Assembly (NCBI GenBank): GCA_902571375.1
Contig: CACGBP010000002.1
Location: forward strand, 1-64,000
From: an uncultured Pelagibacteraceae bacterium
GTDB lineage: Bacteria > Pseudomonadota > Alphaproteobacteria > Pelagibacterales > Pelagibacteraceae
Direction of reading: 5' to 3'
DNA length: 64,000 nucleotides
This document shows, piece by piece, positions 1 to 8,702 of the stretch. Position 1 is the stretch's first letter. The number at the start of each line of letters is the position of its first letter. The notes under the pieces were generated by a model. The model was not told the DNA's origin and made no database searches. It saw only the letters and a program-made list of their open reading frames with translations. The position numbers and the translations under genes are program-made.

Positions 1-818
1 TCATTAATATTTTTGATTATCTATTTGGTACAAACTGGAGTCCCCAAAGAGCTTTTGTTAGAGATGCTTCATCAATAACTGCAGCTGAATTTGAAGAGTT
101 AAAAGATGCTTTTGGCTTTATTCCATTAATTGCAGGGACATCTTTCATAGCTTTTATTGCAATGTTGGTAGCTGTTCCTATTGGTCTATTTTCAGGAATT
201 TACATGGCTGAATATGCTTCAATTAAAGTAAGAAGAATTTCAAAACCAATTATTGAAATTTTAGCAGGAATACCAACTGTAGTTTATGGTTTTTTCGCTG
301 CGTTAACTGTTGGACCTTTTTTTAGACAAGTAGGTGAAAATTTAGGATTAACTGTTTCATCTGAAAGTGCTTTAGCTGCAGGATTAATTATGGGAATAAT
401 GATTATTCCTTATGTTTCATCTTTATCTGATGACGTAATTAATTCTGTACCACAATCATTAAGAGACGGTTCATATGCTGTAGGAGCCACTAAATCAGAA
501 ACAATTAAACAAGTCGTGATACCTGCGGCTCTTCCAGGGATAATAGGATCAGTTTTATTAGCAGTATCAAGAGCGATAGGTGAAACAATGATAGTTGTCA
601 TGGCAGCTGGCCTTGCTGCAAACCTTACAATTAATCCTTTAGAGTCTACTACAACAATCACAACTCAAATTGTAATGATACTTGTTGGTGACCAAGAATT
701 TGATAGTCCAAAAACTCAATCTGCTTTTGCTTTAGGACTTACGTTATTTATAGCAACATTAATATTGAATTATATCGCTCAAAGAGCAGTCAAAAAATAT
801 AGAGAGAAGTATGACTAA
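1..818 (+). CDS. pstC: Phosphate ABC transporter permease PstC (5' partial)
   Basis: Inner-membrane permease subunit of the high-affinity PstSCAB phosphate importer. The gene is cut by the left window edge; the frame is open from base 3 and about 271 residues remain. The visible part has several hydrophobic segments and the cytoplasmic EAA-type loop (GATKSETIKQVVIPAALPG) that contacts PstB. The first internal Met, 53 codons in, is not the true start, because upstream codons read as normal PstC (FDYLFGTNWSPQ). It overlaps pstA by eight bases, so the two are probably translationally coupled. pstS is expected just upstream, outside the window. Confidence 0.95.
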   Translation, partial: INIFDYLFGTNWSPQRAFVRDASSITAAEFEELKDAFGFIPLIAGTSFIAFIAMLVAVPIGLFSGIYMAEYASIKVRRISKPIIEILAGIPTVVYGFFAALTVGPFFRQVGENLGLTVSSESALAAGLIMGIMIIPYVSSLSDDVINSVPQSLRDGSYAVGATKSETIKQVVIPAALPGIIGSVLLAVSRAIGETMIVVMAAGLAANLTINPLESTTTITTQIVMILVGDQEFDSPKTQSAFALGLTLFIATLILNYIAQRAVKKYREKYD

Positions 819-2073
819 AGAAGAAAGATTAAAAAAAAGACACCGAGCAGAAAAAAGATTTAGATTTTACGGATTAACATCTATCTTTGTTGCTTTGTTG
901 TTTGTTGTTATTCTAGTTCAAAATATTTTCTCAAAAGGAAGTTCAGCCTTTAAAAAAACAGTAATTACCACAGAAGTTTTCTTTGATCAGGAATTACTAG
1001 AAATTCAAAATGGTGCATCTCAAGAAGAAATAATGGAAGCTGATTTTTACGATATAATGATTGAAAATTTAATAAAGGCTTATCCAGCAAAAGATAGAGA
1101 TGAGGAAGATGAATTATTAAAACTATTTAGTGGTGATGCAGAAATTGAGATTAAAAATGCTTTTTTAGAGGATAATAACTTAATAGGTAAAACGATTACA
1201 TTAGATTTAACAGCCTCTGATGACATTGATCAATTACATAAAGGTAATTATCCAAGAGATTTACCTGAAGAAAGAAGAAGAATTTCTGACTTTCAATTAG
1301 TTATTTATGATTATTTTGTTGAAAATAAAAAGATAAGTAAAAATTTTAACAATTATTTCTTTAACAATGGTGACTCTAGAGACCCAGAACTAGCAGGTAT
1401 AGGTGGAGCTTTAGTTGGATCATTTTATAGTATTTTAATTTGTTTGTTACTAGCTTTTCCAGTGGCAGTTCTAGCATCGATTTACTTGGAAGAGTTCGCT
1501 CCAAAAAATAAAATTACAGATTTTATTGAAATTAACATAAATAATTTAGCAGCAGTGCCATCTATTGTTTACGGTTTGCTTGCTTTACAAATTTTGCTTG
1601 CAACTATCCAATTACCGAGATCAACACCATTAGTTGCTGGAATAACTTTAGCGTTAATGACTTTACCAAGAATTATTATTCCATGTAGAGCTTCATTAAA
1701 AGCTGTTCCACCTTCAATAAGAGAGGGCGCTCTAGCAGTTGGTGCATCTAAATTTCAATCTGTTTTTCATCATGTAGTGCCGCTAGCACTACCTGGCACT
1801 TTATCAGGAACTATAATCGGATTAGCTCAAGCATTAGGTGAAACAGCACCACTTATATTAATTGGAATGGTAGCATTTGTTGTTGACATACCGTCAAGTC
1901 CAGTTGATCCATCATCTTCTTTACCTGTCCAAGTGTATTTATGGTCTGAGTCTGCAGAAAGAGGTTTTGTTGAAAAAACCTCAGCAACTATTATGATGCT
2001 TTTAAGCTTTTTAATTGTAATGAATTTTATTGCAGTTTATTTAAGACAAAAATTTGAAAAACGATGGAACTAA
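811..2073 (+). CDS. pstA: Phosphate ABC transporter permease PstA
   Basis: Second membrane subunit of the phosphate importer, forming the channel with PstC. A first membrane segment (about residues 20-42) is followed by a soluble insert of about 150 residues, then the permease core from about residue 195 with the EAA-type loop (GALAVGASKFQSVFHHVVPL). The 420-residue length and the insert match the long alphaproteobacterial PstA form (DUF3333-type N-terminus) rather than the roughly 300-residue enteric form. The start ATG lies inside the pstC stop region. It abuts pstB with no gap, as expected for a single pst operon. Confidence 0.95.
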   Translation: MTKEERLKKRHRAEKRFRFYGLTSIFVALLFVVILVQNIFSKGSSAFKKTVITTEVFFDQELLEIQNGASQEEIMEADFYDIMIENLIKAYPAKDRDEEDELLKLFSGDAEIEIKNAFLEDNNLIGKTITLDLTASDDIDQLHKGNYPRDLPEERRRISDFQLVIYDYFVENKKISKNFNNYFFNNGDSRDPELAGIGGALVGSFYSILICLLLAFPVAVLASIYLEEFAPKNKITDFIEININNLAAVPSIVYGLLALQILLATIQLPRSTPLVAGITLALMTLPRIIIPCRASLKAVPPSIREGALAVGASKFQSVFHHVVPLALPGTLSGTIIGLAQALGETAPLILIGMVAFVVDIPSSPVDPSSSLPVQVYLWSESAERGFVEKTSATIMMLLSFLIVMNFIAVYLRQKFEKRWN

Positions 2074-2835
2074 ATGAGCAACATTAAAATAAAATCAAAA
2101 AACTTGAATGTTTATTATGGTGATAAACAAGCATTGTTTGATGTTAATTTAGATTTGAATGAAAAAGAGGTAACTGCATTAATTGGTCCATCAGGATGTG
2201 GTAAATCAACTTTCATAAGATGCATTAATAGAATGAATGATGTTATTGATATTTGTAAAGTTACTGGAAATATCGAAATGGATGGCATGAATATTAATGA
2301 TAAAGATTTAGATGTTGTCTCATTGAGAGAAAGAGTCGGAATGGTTTTTCAAAAGCCAAATCCTTTTCCAAAAAGTATATATGATAATATTTCGTATGGT
2401 CCTAAAATTCATGGAAAAGGTGAAACCAAAAGCGAATTAGATCAAATTGTTGAAAACAGTTTAAAAAAATCTGCTTTATGGGAAGAAGTTAAAGATAGAC
2501 TTGATGAACCAGGCACTAGTTTATCTGGAGGACAGCAACAAAGACTTTGCATAGCGAGAGCTATATCTGTTAACCCTGAAGTGATCTTAATGGATGAACC
2601 ATGCTCAGCATTAGACCCGATTGCTACAGCAAAAATTGAAGAATTAATTGATGAATTAAAAAAAACTTATACGATTGTAATAGTGACACACTCAATGGCT
2701 CAGGCTGTGCGTGTTTCACAAAAAACAGGCTTTTTTCACCTAGGAAAGCTAATAGAAGTTGGAAAAACTGAGAAAATTTTTAAAAATCCTGACAATAAAA
2801 TGACACAAGATTATATTACAGGTAGATTTGGATAA
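2074..2835 (+). CDS. pstB: Phosphate ABC transporter ATP-binding protein PstB
   Basis: ATPase that powers PstCA phosphate import. All ABC motifs are present: Walker [10 protein letters not shown] at residues 38-46, Q-loop near [10 protein letters not shown], signature LSGGQQQR, Walker B VILMDEP with the D-loop SALDP, and the switch histidine in IVTHSM. Length (253 residues) is normal. It starts directly after the pstA stop and is followed four bases later by phoU, so it belongs to the pst-pho operon. Confidence 0.97.
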   Translation: MSNIKIKSKNLNVYYGDKQALFDVNLDLNEKEVTALIGPSGCGKSTFIRCINRMNDVIDICKVTGNIEMDGMNINDKDLDVVSLRERVGMVFQKPNPFPKSIYDNISYGPKIHGKGETKSELDQIVENSLKKSALWEEVKDRLDEPGTSLSGGQQQRLCIARAISVNPEVILMDEPCSALDPIATAKIEELIDELKKTYTIVIVTHSMAQAVRVSQKTGFFHLGKLIEVGKTEKIFKNPDNKMTQDYITGRFG

Positions 2836-2838
2836 ATT

Positions 2839-3531
2839 ATGAGCAATGAACATACAGTTAAGTCTTACGAAGAAGAACTTCAGTTCCTTAAAGACTCGTT
2901 AATTAAAATGGGTAGCTTAACCGAGTCACAATTAAGTGATGCAATGGATGCGGTGATTAAAGTTGATAAGGACTCAATTGATAAAATTATTAAAAGTGAT
3001 GAAGAAATTAACAAATTTAGATCTAAAATAGACACTCAAATAATGAATTTACTAGTTAAAAGAGCACCTATGGCAATTGATTTAAGAGAAACTATAAGTT
3101 CATTAAAAATCTCTCAAGATTTGGAAAGAATAGGAGATCTTTCAAAGAGTAATGCGAAAAAAGTTAAACCTTTACCACTAGATTTACCAGATGAATTATT
3201 AGGAAATTTGAAAAGACTTGGAGAGCTTGTTATGAAACAATTAAATGATGTTCTTGATAGTTATGTGAACAAAAACTTTGATAAAGCTAAAGAAGTTTGG
3301 GAAAAAGATGAACAAGTTGATGATTTAACTTATATAGCAATGGAAAGTGTAATAGATTTTTTATCTAAAGATAAAAAAAACTTAGATTTTTCAACACATT
3401 TAATTTTTGCTACCAAAAATTTGGAAAGAGCAGGCGATCATATAACCAATATCGCTGAGACGGTATGCTATTTAGTAAAGGGCGAATATCTAAAAGGTAG
3501 TAGACCAAAGGGTAAAGTAATCCAAGAATAA
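2839..3531 (+). CDS. phoU: Phosphate signalling protein PhoU
   Basis: Negative regulator that links the Pst transporter state to the PhoR/PhoB two-component system. The 230-residue protein is all-helical with two PhoU repeats, each carrying the metal-binding type motif: DLERIGDLSKSNAKK in the first half and NLERAGDHITNIAE in the second. It sits between pstB and phoB, its usual position in alphaproteobacteria. Confidence 0.95.
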   Translation: MSNEHTVKSYEEELQFLKDSLIKMGSLTESQLSDAMDAVIKVDKDSIDKIIKSDEEINKFRSKIDTQIMNLLVKRAPMAIDLRETISSLKISQDLERIGDLSKSNAKKVKPLPLDLPDELLGNLKRLGELVMKQLNDVLDSYVNKNFDKAKEVWEKDEQVDDLTYIAMESVIDFLSKDKKNLDFSTHLIFATKNLERAGDHITNIAETVCYLVKGEYLKGSRPKGKVIQE

Positions 3532-3535
3532 TTTG

Positions 3536-4216
3536 ATGAAAGGAAAAATTTTTATTATTGAAGATGAAGCTTCAATAGTTCAATTAGTCCAACATAATCT
3601 AGAAAAAGAGGGTTTTGTTGTCTCTTCATCATTAAATGGAAACGAAGGTTTAAAAGAATTAAAAAAATTTGAACCTAATCTACTCTTATTAGATTGGATG
3701 CTACCGGATTTATCAGGGATAGATATCTGTAAAAATATTAGAAAAGACAGTAATTTTAAGAGCCTTCCTATCATTATGCTTACAGCTAAAGGTGAAGAGG
3801 AAGATAAAATTAAAGGTCTTGAAAGTGGTGTAGATGATTACATTACAAAACCATTTAGTTTTAATGAACTACATGCTCGAATAAAAGCAGTTCTGAGAAG
3901 ATCTGATCCTAATATTGTTGCTAATGATTTAACATTTGAGGATCTAAAATTAGATAGAATAGAAAAAAGAGTTTTTAGAGCAGATAAAGAAATTCAACTT
4001 GGCCCCACAGAATTTAGATTATTAGAGTTTTTCTTAACAAATCCAAAAAGAGTCTATTCAAGAGATCAAATTCTCGAAACTGTTTGGCCGAACAATGTCA
4101 ATGTCGAAAGTAGAACTATAGATGTTCATATAAGAAGATTAAGACAATCGATAAATATTAAAGACAAAAAAGAATTAATCAGAACAGTTAGATCTTCAGG
4201 TTACTCTTTAGTTTGA
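3536..4216 (+). CDS. phoB: Phosphate regulon response regulator PhoB
   Basis: OmpR-type response regulator that activates Pho-box promoters under phosphate limitation. The receiver domain (about residues 1-120) has the acidic pair in IIEDE, the phospho-acceptor Asp in LLLDWMLPD and the conserved Lys in TKPFSF. A winged-helix DNA-binding domain follows, ending in RTVRSSGYSL. A TTG one codon upstream could serve as start, but the ATG is preferred. No phoR follows: the next genes are convergent, so the sensor kinase must lie elsewhere, perhaps upstream of pstS. Confidence 0.93.
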   Translation: MKGKIFIIEDEASIVQLVQHNLEKEGFVVSSSLNGNEGLKELKKFEPNLLLLDWMLPDLSGIDICKNIRKDSNFKSLPIIMLTAKGEEEDKIKGLESGVDDYITKPFSFNELHARIKAVLRRSDPNIVANDLTFEDLKLDRIEKRVFRADKEIQLGPTEFRLLEFFLTNPKRVYSRDQILETVWPNNVNVESRTIDVHIRRLRQSINIKDKKELIRTVRSSGYSLV

Positions 4217-4217
4217 A

Positions 4218-4877
4218 CTAATTCTTTTCTAAAAATAACTTTTTAACAATAAATACAGCAATTAACATTCCGATAAGTTCAGCTAAAATATAATATGGAG
4301 TATTTAAATAACTAATACCAGTAAAAGACTCTGTAAATGTTCTAGCAATTGCAACAGCTGGATTTGCAAATGAAGTTGAGGAAGTAAACCAATAACCAGC
4401 AGTAATATAAAGACCAACACTAGCGGCAACAGCAATTTTACCTGACTTCATTGAACCAAAAATTATTGTTATAAGCCCTAATGTTGCTATTACCTCAGAT
4501 GTGAATATGTAAATCCCATCTCTTGACTTAGTAGATAATTCATAAATCTCATGTTCAAAAAAGAAATTAGCTAAACCGACACCAATCAAGCACCCAACTA
4601 ATTGAGCAATAATATAATAGGGTAATAGATTCTTTTTTAATTTACCTGTTATTGTCATTGCGATACTTACAAATGGATTAAAGTGAGCTCCTGATACATC
4701 AGCAAATACTGTAATAAGCACAAATAAACCTGCTCCTGTTGCTATTGTGTTTGCAATTAACATCACAGCAACGTCATTGGTTAAGTTTTCAGCCATTAAA
4801 CCTGAACCAACAATAATCATTACCAAAAAACAACTACCCAATAGTTCAGCAAGAAAATAACGACTTTTATTTTTCAT
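4218..4877 (-). CDS. Aquaporin/MIP family channel, probable arsenite (AqpS-type) or glycerol channel
   Basis: Six-helix major intrinsic protein of 219 residues. The two pore boxes are visible: an unusual NPF in AHFNPFVSIA in the first half and a standard NPA in FANPAVAIART in the second. It overlaps the end of arsC by 11 bases in the same operon. In rhizobia an aquaporin (AqpS) replaces ArsB beside arsC and lets arsenite flow out after arsenate reduction; the gene order here suggests the same role. This is inference from context, and water or glycerol transport remains possible. It is convergent with phoB with one base between the stops. Confidence 0.8.
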   Translation of the reverse strand: MKNKSRYFLAELLGSCFLVMIIVGSGLMAENLTNDVAVMLIANTIATGAGLFVLITVFADVSGAHFNPFVSIAMTITGKLKKNLLPYYIIAQLVGCLIGVGLANFFFEHEIYELSTKSRDGIYIFTSEVIATLGLITIIFGSMKSGKIAVAASVGLYITAGYWFTSSTSFANPAVAIARTFTESFTGISYLNTPYYILAELIGMLIAVFIVKKLFLEKN

Positions 4878-5298
4878 TAAGTAGTTCCTTTATATTTTTA
4901 TTAATATGATTAAAAACTTTTTCAATTATTTCATCTTTTTTATTTAAGTCATTTGTTTCATTAAGTAATTTTACAGGATCCTCTATATCCCAATGAATTA
5001 TCTGATCTTTATTTGGCCAAATAGGGCAGACTTCATTATTGGCATTATTACAAACTGTAATAACATAATCCATTTTAATTTGACCATTAATAAACTCATT
5101 AAAATTTTTAGATCTATAATTTGAAAGATCATAATGTTTTGATAATAAATAATTCTTCACATCTTCGTTTACATTTCCTGTTGGATTACTTCCAGCACTA
5201 AAACCTTTATACAAATCGTCATACTCGTTGTTTATTATACTTTCAGCAATAATACTTCTTGCTGAATTACCCGTGCATACGAACAATATATTCTTCAT
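4867..5298 (-). CDS. arsC: Arsenate reductase, low-molecular-weight phosphatase type (ArsC)
   Basis: Cytoplasmic enzyme reducing arsenate to arsenite. The N-terminus carries the phosphatase P-loop C-x5-R-S (CTGNSARS, Cys8 to Arg14). Two further cysteines in VCNNANNEVCP are placed as in thioredoxin-coupled ArsC enzymes, and DIEDPV supplies the catalytic Asp-Pro. These extra cysteines favour an arsenate reductase over a plain tyrosine phosphatase. It lies between a small membrane protein gene and the aquaporin, and the whole set is convergent with the phosphate-uptake operon through which arsenate would enter. Confidence 0.88.
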   Translation of the reverse strand: MKNILFVCTGNSARSIIAESIINNEYDDLYKGFSAGSNPTGNVNEDVKNYLLSKHYDLSNYRSKNFNEFINGQIKMDYVITVCNNANNEVCPIWPNKDQIIHWDIEDPVKLLNETNDLNKKDEIIEKVFNHINKNIKELLNEK

Positions 5299-5520
5299 TT
5301 AAAAAATAACTTTATAAATACCAATTACAAACAATGGAATTTGTAATCCAAAGTTTGTTAAGATTGCTTTATCTTTGCTCATAAATCCTGCAATAGTCCA
5401 TCCAACAACTCCTAATCCATGAAAATATATATTTAATGGATATATATTTAAATTAGTAAGAAGTATTCCCACTAAAACTAAAAACGTACTGATCCACTTT
5501 AGATATTTTTTTATAAACAT
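5299..5520 (-). CDS. Small membrane protein of unknown function, first gene of the ars operon
   Basis: A 73-residue protein with two or three hydrophobic segments (WISTFLVLVGILL near the start, a middle stretch, and LQIPLFVIGIYKVIF at the end). It starts after a good Shine-Dalgarno (GAAAGGAAA) and its stop abuts the arsC start, so it should be co-transcribed with arsC and the aquaporin. I do not recognise a characterised family; it resembles small uncharacterised alphaproteobacterial membrane proteins. A link to arsenic is only implied by position. Confidence 0.7.
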   Translation of the reverse strand: MFIKKYLKWISTFLVLVGILLTNLNIYPLNIYFHGLGVVGWTIAGFMSKDKAILTNFGLQIPLFVIGIYKVIF

Positions 5521-5578
5521 AAAATTTCCTTTCGTTATTATTATTTCAGTTATGTTAAGAATTTATTAAAATAAAGGA

Positions 5579-5971
5579 TTATCTACACTTTTTACATAAT
5601 CCAAAAAACTCAAGATTGTATTTACTATATTTCATACCATCTTTGTCTTTGAAATTAGTTAAGTATTTAGAAAGACTCGCACTACTAATTTCTGTTACTT
5701 TCTCACAGATCTCACAGATTGAAAATGCAGTAGCTTTTGATACCTGACAGCTTGAATTTTGACAGGCTATAAAGGCATTTCTACTTTCAATTTTATGAAT
5801 TTTTCCTATTTCAACCAGCTTATCTAGCGCTCGATAAACTTGTAATGGAGCTTTGATACCTTTTTTTTGAACATTGAAAAGTATCGCATAAGCTTTCATT
5901 GGTTCAGGTGATTTATCAATTAAATCAAAAATGATTTGCTGATTTTTTGAAAGATTTTGCATTTTATTCAT
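5579..5971 (-). CDS. zur: Fur-family zinc uptake regulator Zur
   Basis: Dimeric DNA-binding repressor of the Fur superfamily, 130 residues. An N-terminal winged helix (about 1-80, with APLQVYRALDKLVEIGKIHK) is followed by a dimerisation and metal domain with CEIC and CKKC pairs, the structural zinc site. It is the last gene of znuC-znuB-zur, 15 bases after znuB. Zur-box-like palindromes lie in the znuC/znuA divergent promoter, so autoregulation through the operon is likely. The zinc-transport context favours Zur over Fur or Mur. Confidence 0.9.
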   Translation of the reverse strand: MNKMQNLSKNQQIIFDLIDKSPEPMKAYAILFNVQKKGIKAPLQVYRALDKLVEIGKIHKIESRNAFIACQNSSCQVSKATAFSICEICEKVTEISSASLSKYLTNFKDKDGMKYSKYNLEFFGLCKKCR

Positions 5972-5986
5972 TCTACTGATTCCTCA

Positions 5987-6790
5987 TTAATTTTTCAATT
6001 TAATCGATTGCTTTATGTTTAATAATGACAAGATAAATAAGAATAAAGAAGCTGCTATAATCGATGGTCCAGAAGCAGTATTAAATTCTAATGAAGAAAA
6101 TAATCCTAAAATCACAGATAATAATCCACCAATGATTGAATAGATTACCATTTTCTGAGGACTTGATGAAATATTTCTAGCCATTGCAGCAGGTATAATT
6201 AACATCCCTGTAATTAATAATAAGCCAACCATTTTAATTGATATTGCAATGATTGCTGCCATTAAAATTGTAAATATAGCTTTAGCTCGATCAGGATTTA
6301 ACCCTTCTGCTTCAGCTAATTCATAATTAACAGTTGATGCAAATAAAGGTTTCCAAATTAATTTTAGCACTAAAAGGATTAATGCACCTCCAATCCATAT
6401 TATTAATAGATCATCAACAGTAACGGCTAATATATCCCCAAATAGCAATCCCATAATATCAAATCTAATAAATGATAAAAAACCTATTACCACTAATCCT
6501 ACAGCTAACGAGGAATGAGCCAAGAGACCAAGTAAAGCATCACCTGGTAAATTGGTTCTTTTTTGAAGTTGTATTAAAGTTAAGGCTATTAAAGATGAAA
6601 TTATAAATACAGAAAATGCTATATTGAATTCCATTGAATAAGCTAATGTCACTCCAAGTAATGCAGAGTGGGCTAGAGTATCTCCAAAATAAGATAATCT
6701 TCTCCAAACAACAAAACATCCAAGAGGTCCAGTAACTATTGCAACCCCAATACCTGCTATTAAAGCTCTTATAAAAAAATCATCTAACAT
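5987..6790 (-). CDS. znuB: Zinc ABC transporter permease ZnuB
   Basis: Membrane subunit of the high-affinity zinc importer, an ABC-3 family permease of 267 residues with about eight hydrophobic segments. The N-terminal part contains the family stretch GPLGCFVVWRRLSYFGDTLA, followed by a conserved LAHSSLAVGLV segment. It is contiguous with znuC (no gap) and followed by zur. Confidence 0.93.
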   Translation of the reverse strand: MLDDFFIRALIAGIGVAIVTGPLGCFVVWRRLSYFGDTLAHSALLGVTLAYSMEFNIAFSVFIISSLIALTLIQLQKRTNLPGDALLGLLAHSSLAVGLVVIGFLSFIRFDIMGLLFGDILAVTVDDLLIIWIGGALILLVLKLIWKPLFASTVNYELAEAEGLNPDRAKAIFTILMAAIIAISIKMVGLLLITGMLIIPAAMARNISSSPQKMVIYSIIGGLLSVILGLFSSLEFNTASGPSIIAASLFLFILSLLNIKQSIKLKN

Positions 6791-7537
6791 TTAGTTTTTC
6801 TTTATTTCACCTTCGCTTGTATGGACATGATCGTGTCTGTGCTCATATCTTGATAATATTTGAGAAGCTTGTTCACCAAACAAAGCTTTATATTCATTAT
6901 TTTTTGCAACATCCATTGGAGAACCTGAACAACAAACATGACCGTTTAAACAAACAACATGATCTGTAGCACTCATCACAGTATGTAAGTCGTGGGAAAT
7001 TAATAAGATACCACAATTCAATTCATCAGAAATTTTCTTAATTAGTTCGTATAAAGCGATTTCACCAGTAAAATCTACTCCTTGTACAGGTTCATCTAGT
7101 ACCAATAATTCTGGTTTTTTTGAGATAGCTCTTGCAAGTAGCACTCTTTGAAATTCTCCACCCGATAAGTCGCCCAAATTTTTATCTTTAAGATGAATGA
7201 CACCAGTTAAAGACAAAGCTTCATCTATTGATTCTTTATCAAGACTTTCAGTTAGTACCATAAAATCATTTACTCTTAGCGGCAGTGTCCAATCAATTGA
7301 AATTTTTTGTGGAACATATCCAACTTTATTTGTGTATTTCTCAACTGAACCATCAATTTTTTTGTAAATACCTAAAGCAATTTTGGCTGTTGTACTTTTT
7401 CCTGATCCATTTGGACCAATGAGAGTAACTATTTTACCTTTTTCAACTTGAAGTGATACTCCTTTAACGAGCCATTTATTATTTAAACTAAAACCAGCTT
7501 TATTTAACTTCACAAGTATATTTTGATCTGAGCCCAT
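6791..7537 (-). CDS. znuC: Zinc ABC transporter ATP-binding protein ZnuC
   Basis: ATPase of the zinc importer, 248 residues. Motifs in order: Walker A GPNGSGKST, signature LSGGEFQR, Walker B LLVLDEP, switch His in LISHDL. The C-terminal tail is histidine-rich (RYEHRHDHVH), as in many ZnuC proteins. It is the first gene of the leftward znuC-znuB-zur operon. The start is 70 bases from that of divergent znuA, and the shared gap holds two Zur-like operators. Confidence 0.93.
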   Translation of the reverse strand: MGSDQNILVKLNKAGFSLNNKWLVKGVSLQVEKGKIVTLIGPNGSGKSTTAKIALGIYKKIDGSVEKYTNKVGYVPQKISIDWTLPLRVNDFMVLTESLDKESIDEALSLTGVIHLKDKNLGDLSGGEFQRVLLARAISKKPELLVLDEPVQGVDFTGEIALYELIKKISDELNCGILLISHDLHTVMSATDHVVCLNGHVCCSGSPMDVAKNNEYKALFGEQASQILSRYEHRHDHVHTSEGEIKKN

Positions 7538-7556
7538 TTTATTCCTTGACTAATAA

Positions 7557-7573
7557 ATGTTATATTATTACAT
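7557..7573. promoter_or_regulatory. Putative Zur operator 1 (znuC/znuA divergent promoter)
   Basis: The sequence ATGTTATATTATTACAT is a 17-base palindrome with seven of eight base pairs symmetric about a central T. It resembles the alphaproteobacterial Zur consensus (an ATGTTATA-ATATAACAT-type dyad). Its centre is 18 bases from the second box, about two helical turns. Confidence 0.65.
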
Positions 7574-7574
7574 A

Positions 7575-7591
7575 TTGTTATATTATAACAA
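7575..7591. promoter_or_regulatory. Putative Zur operator 2 (znuC/znuA divergent promoter)
   Basis: TTGTTATATTATAACAA is a perfect 17-base palindrome about a central T, extended to 19 bases by flanking A and T. It lies 16 bases before the znuA start codon. With the neighbouring box it would let Zur repress both the importer operon and znuA from one site cluster. Confidence 0.75.
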
Positions 7592-7607
7592 TTTAAATAT
7601 ACAACAT

Positions 7608-8660
7608 ATGAAAAACATTAAAAAATTACCATTTATCTTATCAATACTATCATTCTTAACTATTTTTGTACCAGCAAATGCTGAAATTAAAGTAGTTACT
7701 TCAATTAAACCAATTCACTCATTAGCTAGTTATTTAATGGATGGCGTAGCAAAACCTGATTTAATTGTAGATGGTTATGCATCACCTCATGGTTTTGCAT
7801 TAAAACCATCTCATGCAAAAATGATTCAAAATGCAGATATCATATTTTGGGTTGGTGAAGATATAGAGAGTTTTTTAGAAAAACCACTGAAATCAATTGC
7901 AAAAAAAGCTGAAAAAATTGAATTAATGGAAATTAAAGGTTTAACTAAACTTAAATTTAGAGAAAGAAATATTTTCGAAGAACATGATCATGGGCATAAA
8001 GAGGATGACCACGATGATCATGCAAAAAAAGAAGATGATCATGACGATCATGACCATGATAAAAAGGAAAAAGAACATGGTCATGATGAACACGGACATG
8101 ATGATGATCATAAAAAGGAAGGTCACGATGATCACGGTCATGAAGGACACGCGCATGGTGAATTTGATCCACATATCTGGTTAGATCCTATGAATGCAAA
8201 AGTGATTTTAAGTGAAATGGCAGAACACCTGATCGAGAATGATCAAGAAAATGAAGCTAAATATAAAGCAAATTTAAAAAAAGCGCATAAAGATTTAGAT
8301 AATCTTACTAAAAAAGTAAAATCTGAATTGAACAAGGATTTCAAATCAATAGTTTTCCATGATGCATATCAATACTTTGAAAAAAGATTTGGCATTAATA
8401 TTCTTGGCGCATTCACTGTAAATACAGACGTAATGCCTGGTGCTGAACAATTAGCTGAAATAAGAGAAATAATTGAGCACGATAAAGTAAGCTGTATATT
8501 TTCAGAGCCGCAATTTAATCCTGATATAATTAAGGCTGTAGCAAAAGATACTAATGTTGCAACAGGGGTCATAGATCCATTAGGAGCAACTCTTAATCCT
8601 GGTAAAGATTTATATTTTGATTTAATTGGCAACATGTCAAAATCTTTCAAAGGCTGTTAA
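7608..8660 (+). CDS. znuA: Zinc ABC transporter substrate-binding protein ZnuA
   Basis: Periplasmic zinc-binding protein of the ZnuABC importer. Starting at MKNIKKLPF gives a proper signal peptide ending near VPANA; an upstream in-frame ATG would begin inside the first Zur palindrome and is unlikely. The mature protein (350 residues with signal) has the conserved zinc-ligand segment YASPHGFALKPSHA. A His/Asp-rich insert of about 60 residues (about 125-180) precedes FDPHIWLDP, followed by VFHDAYQYFEKRFG. The His-rich loop is the usual ZnuA hallmark, here rather long. Confidence 0.95.
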   Translation: MKNIKKLPFILSILSFLTIFVPANAEIKVVTSIKPIHSLASYLMDGVAKPDLIVDGYASPHGFALKPSHAKMIQNADIIFWVGEDIESFLEKPLKSIAKKAEKIELMEIKGLTKLKFRERNIFEEHDHGHKEDDHDDHAKKEDDHDDHDHDKKEKEHGHDEHGHDDDHKKEGHDDHGHEGHAHGEFDPHIWLDPMNAKVILSEMAEHLIENDQENEAKYKANLKKAHKDLDNLTKKVKSELNKDFKSIVFHDAYQYFEKRFGINILGAFTVNTDVMPGAEQLAEIREIIEHDKVSCIFSEPQFNPDIIKAVAKDTNVATGVIDPLGATLNPGKDLYFDLIGNMSKSFKGC

Positions 8661-8702
8661 TTTAAAATTGATCTTTAGTCATAAATAATATCTAATAATG
8701 GG

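Noticed and set aside
7557-7607. Upstream in-frame start for znuA
   Set aside because: It would encode a Tyr-rich leader across both Zur operators and spoil the signal peptide; the later ATG is better.
7941-8184. Several open frames and a repeat-like run inside znuA
   Set aside because: They arise from the His/Asp codon repeats (CAT/GAT) of the metal-binding insert, not from separate genes or a CRISPR.
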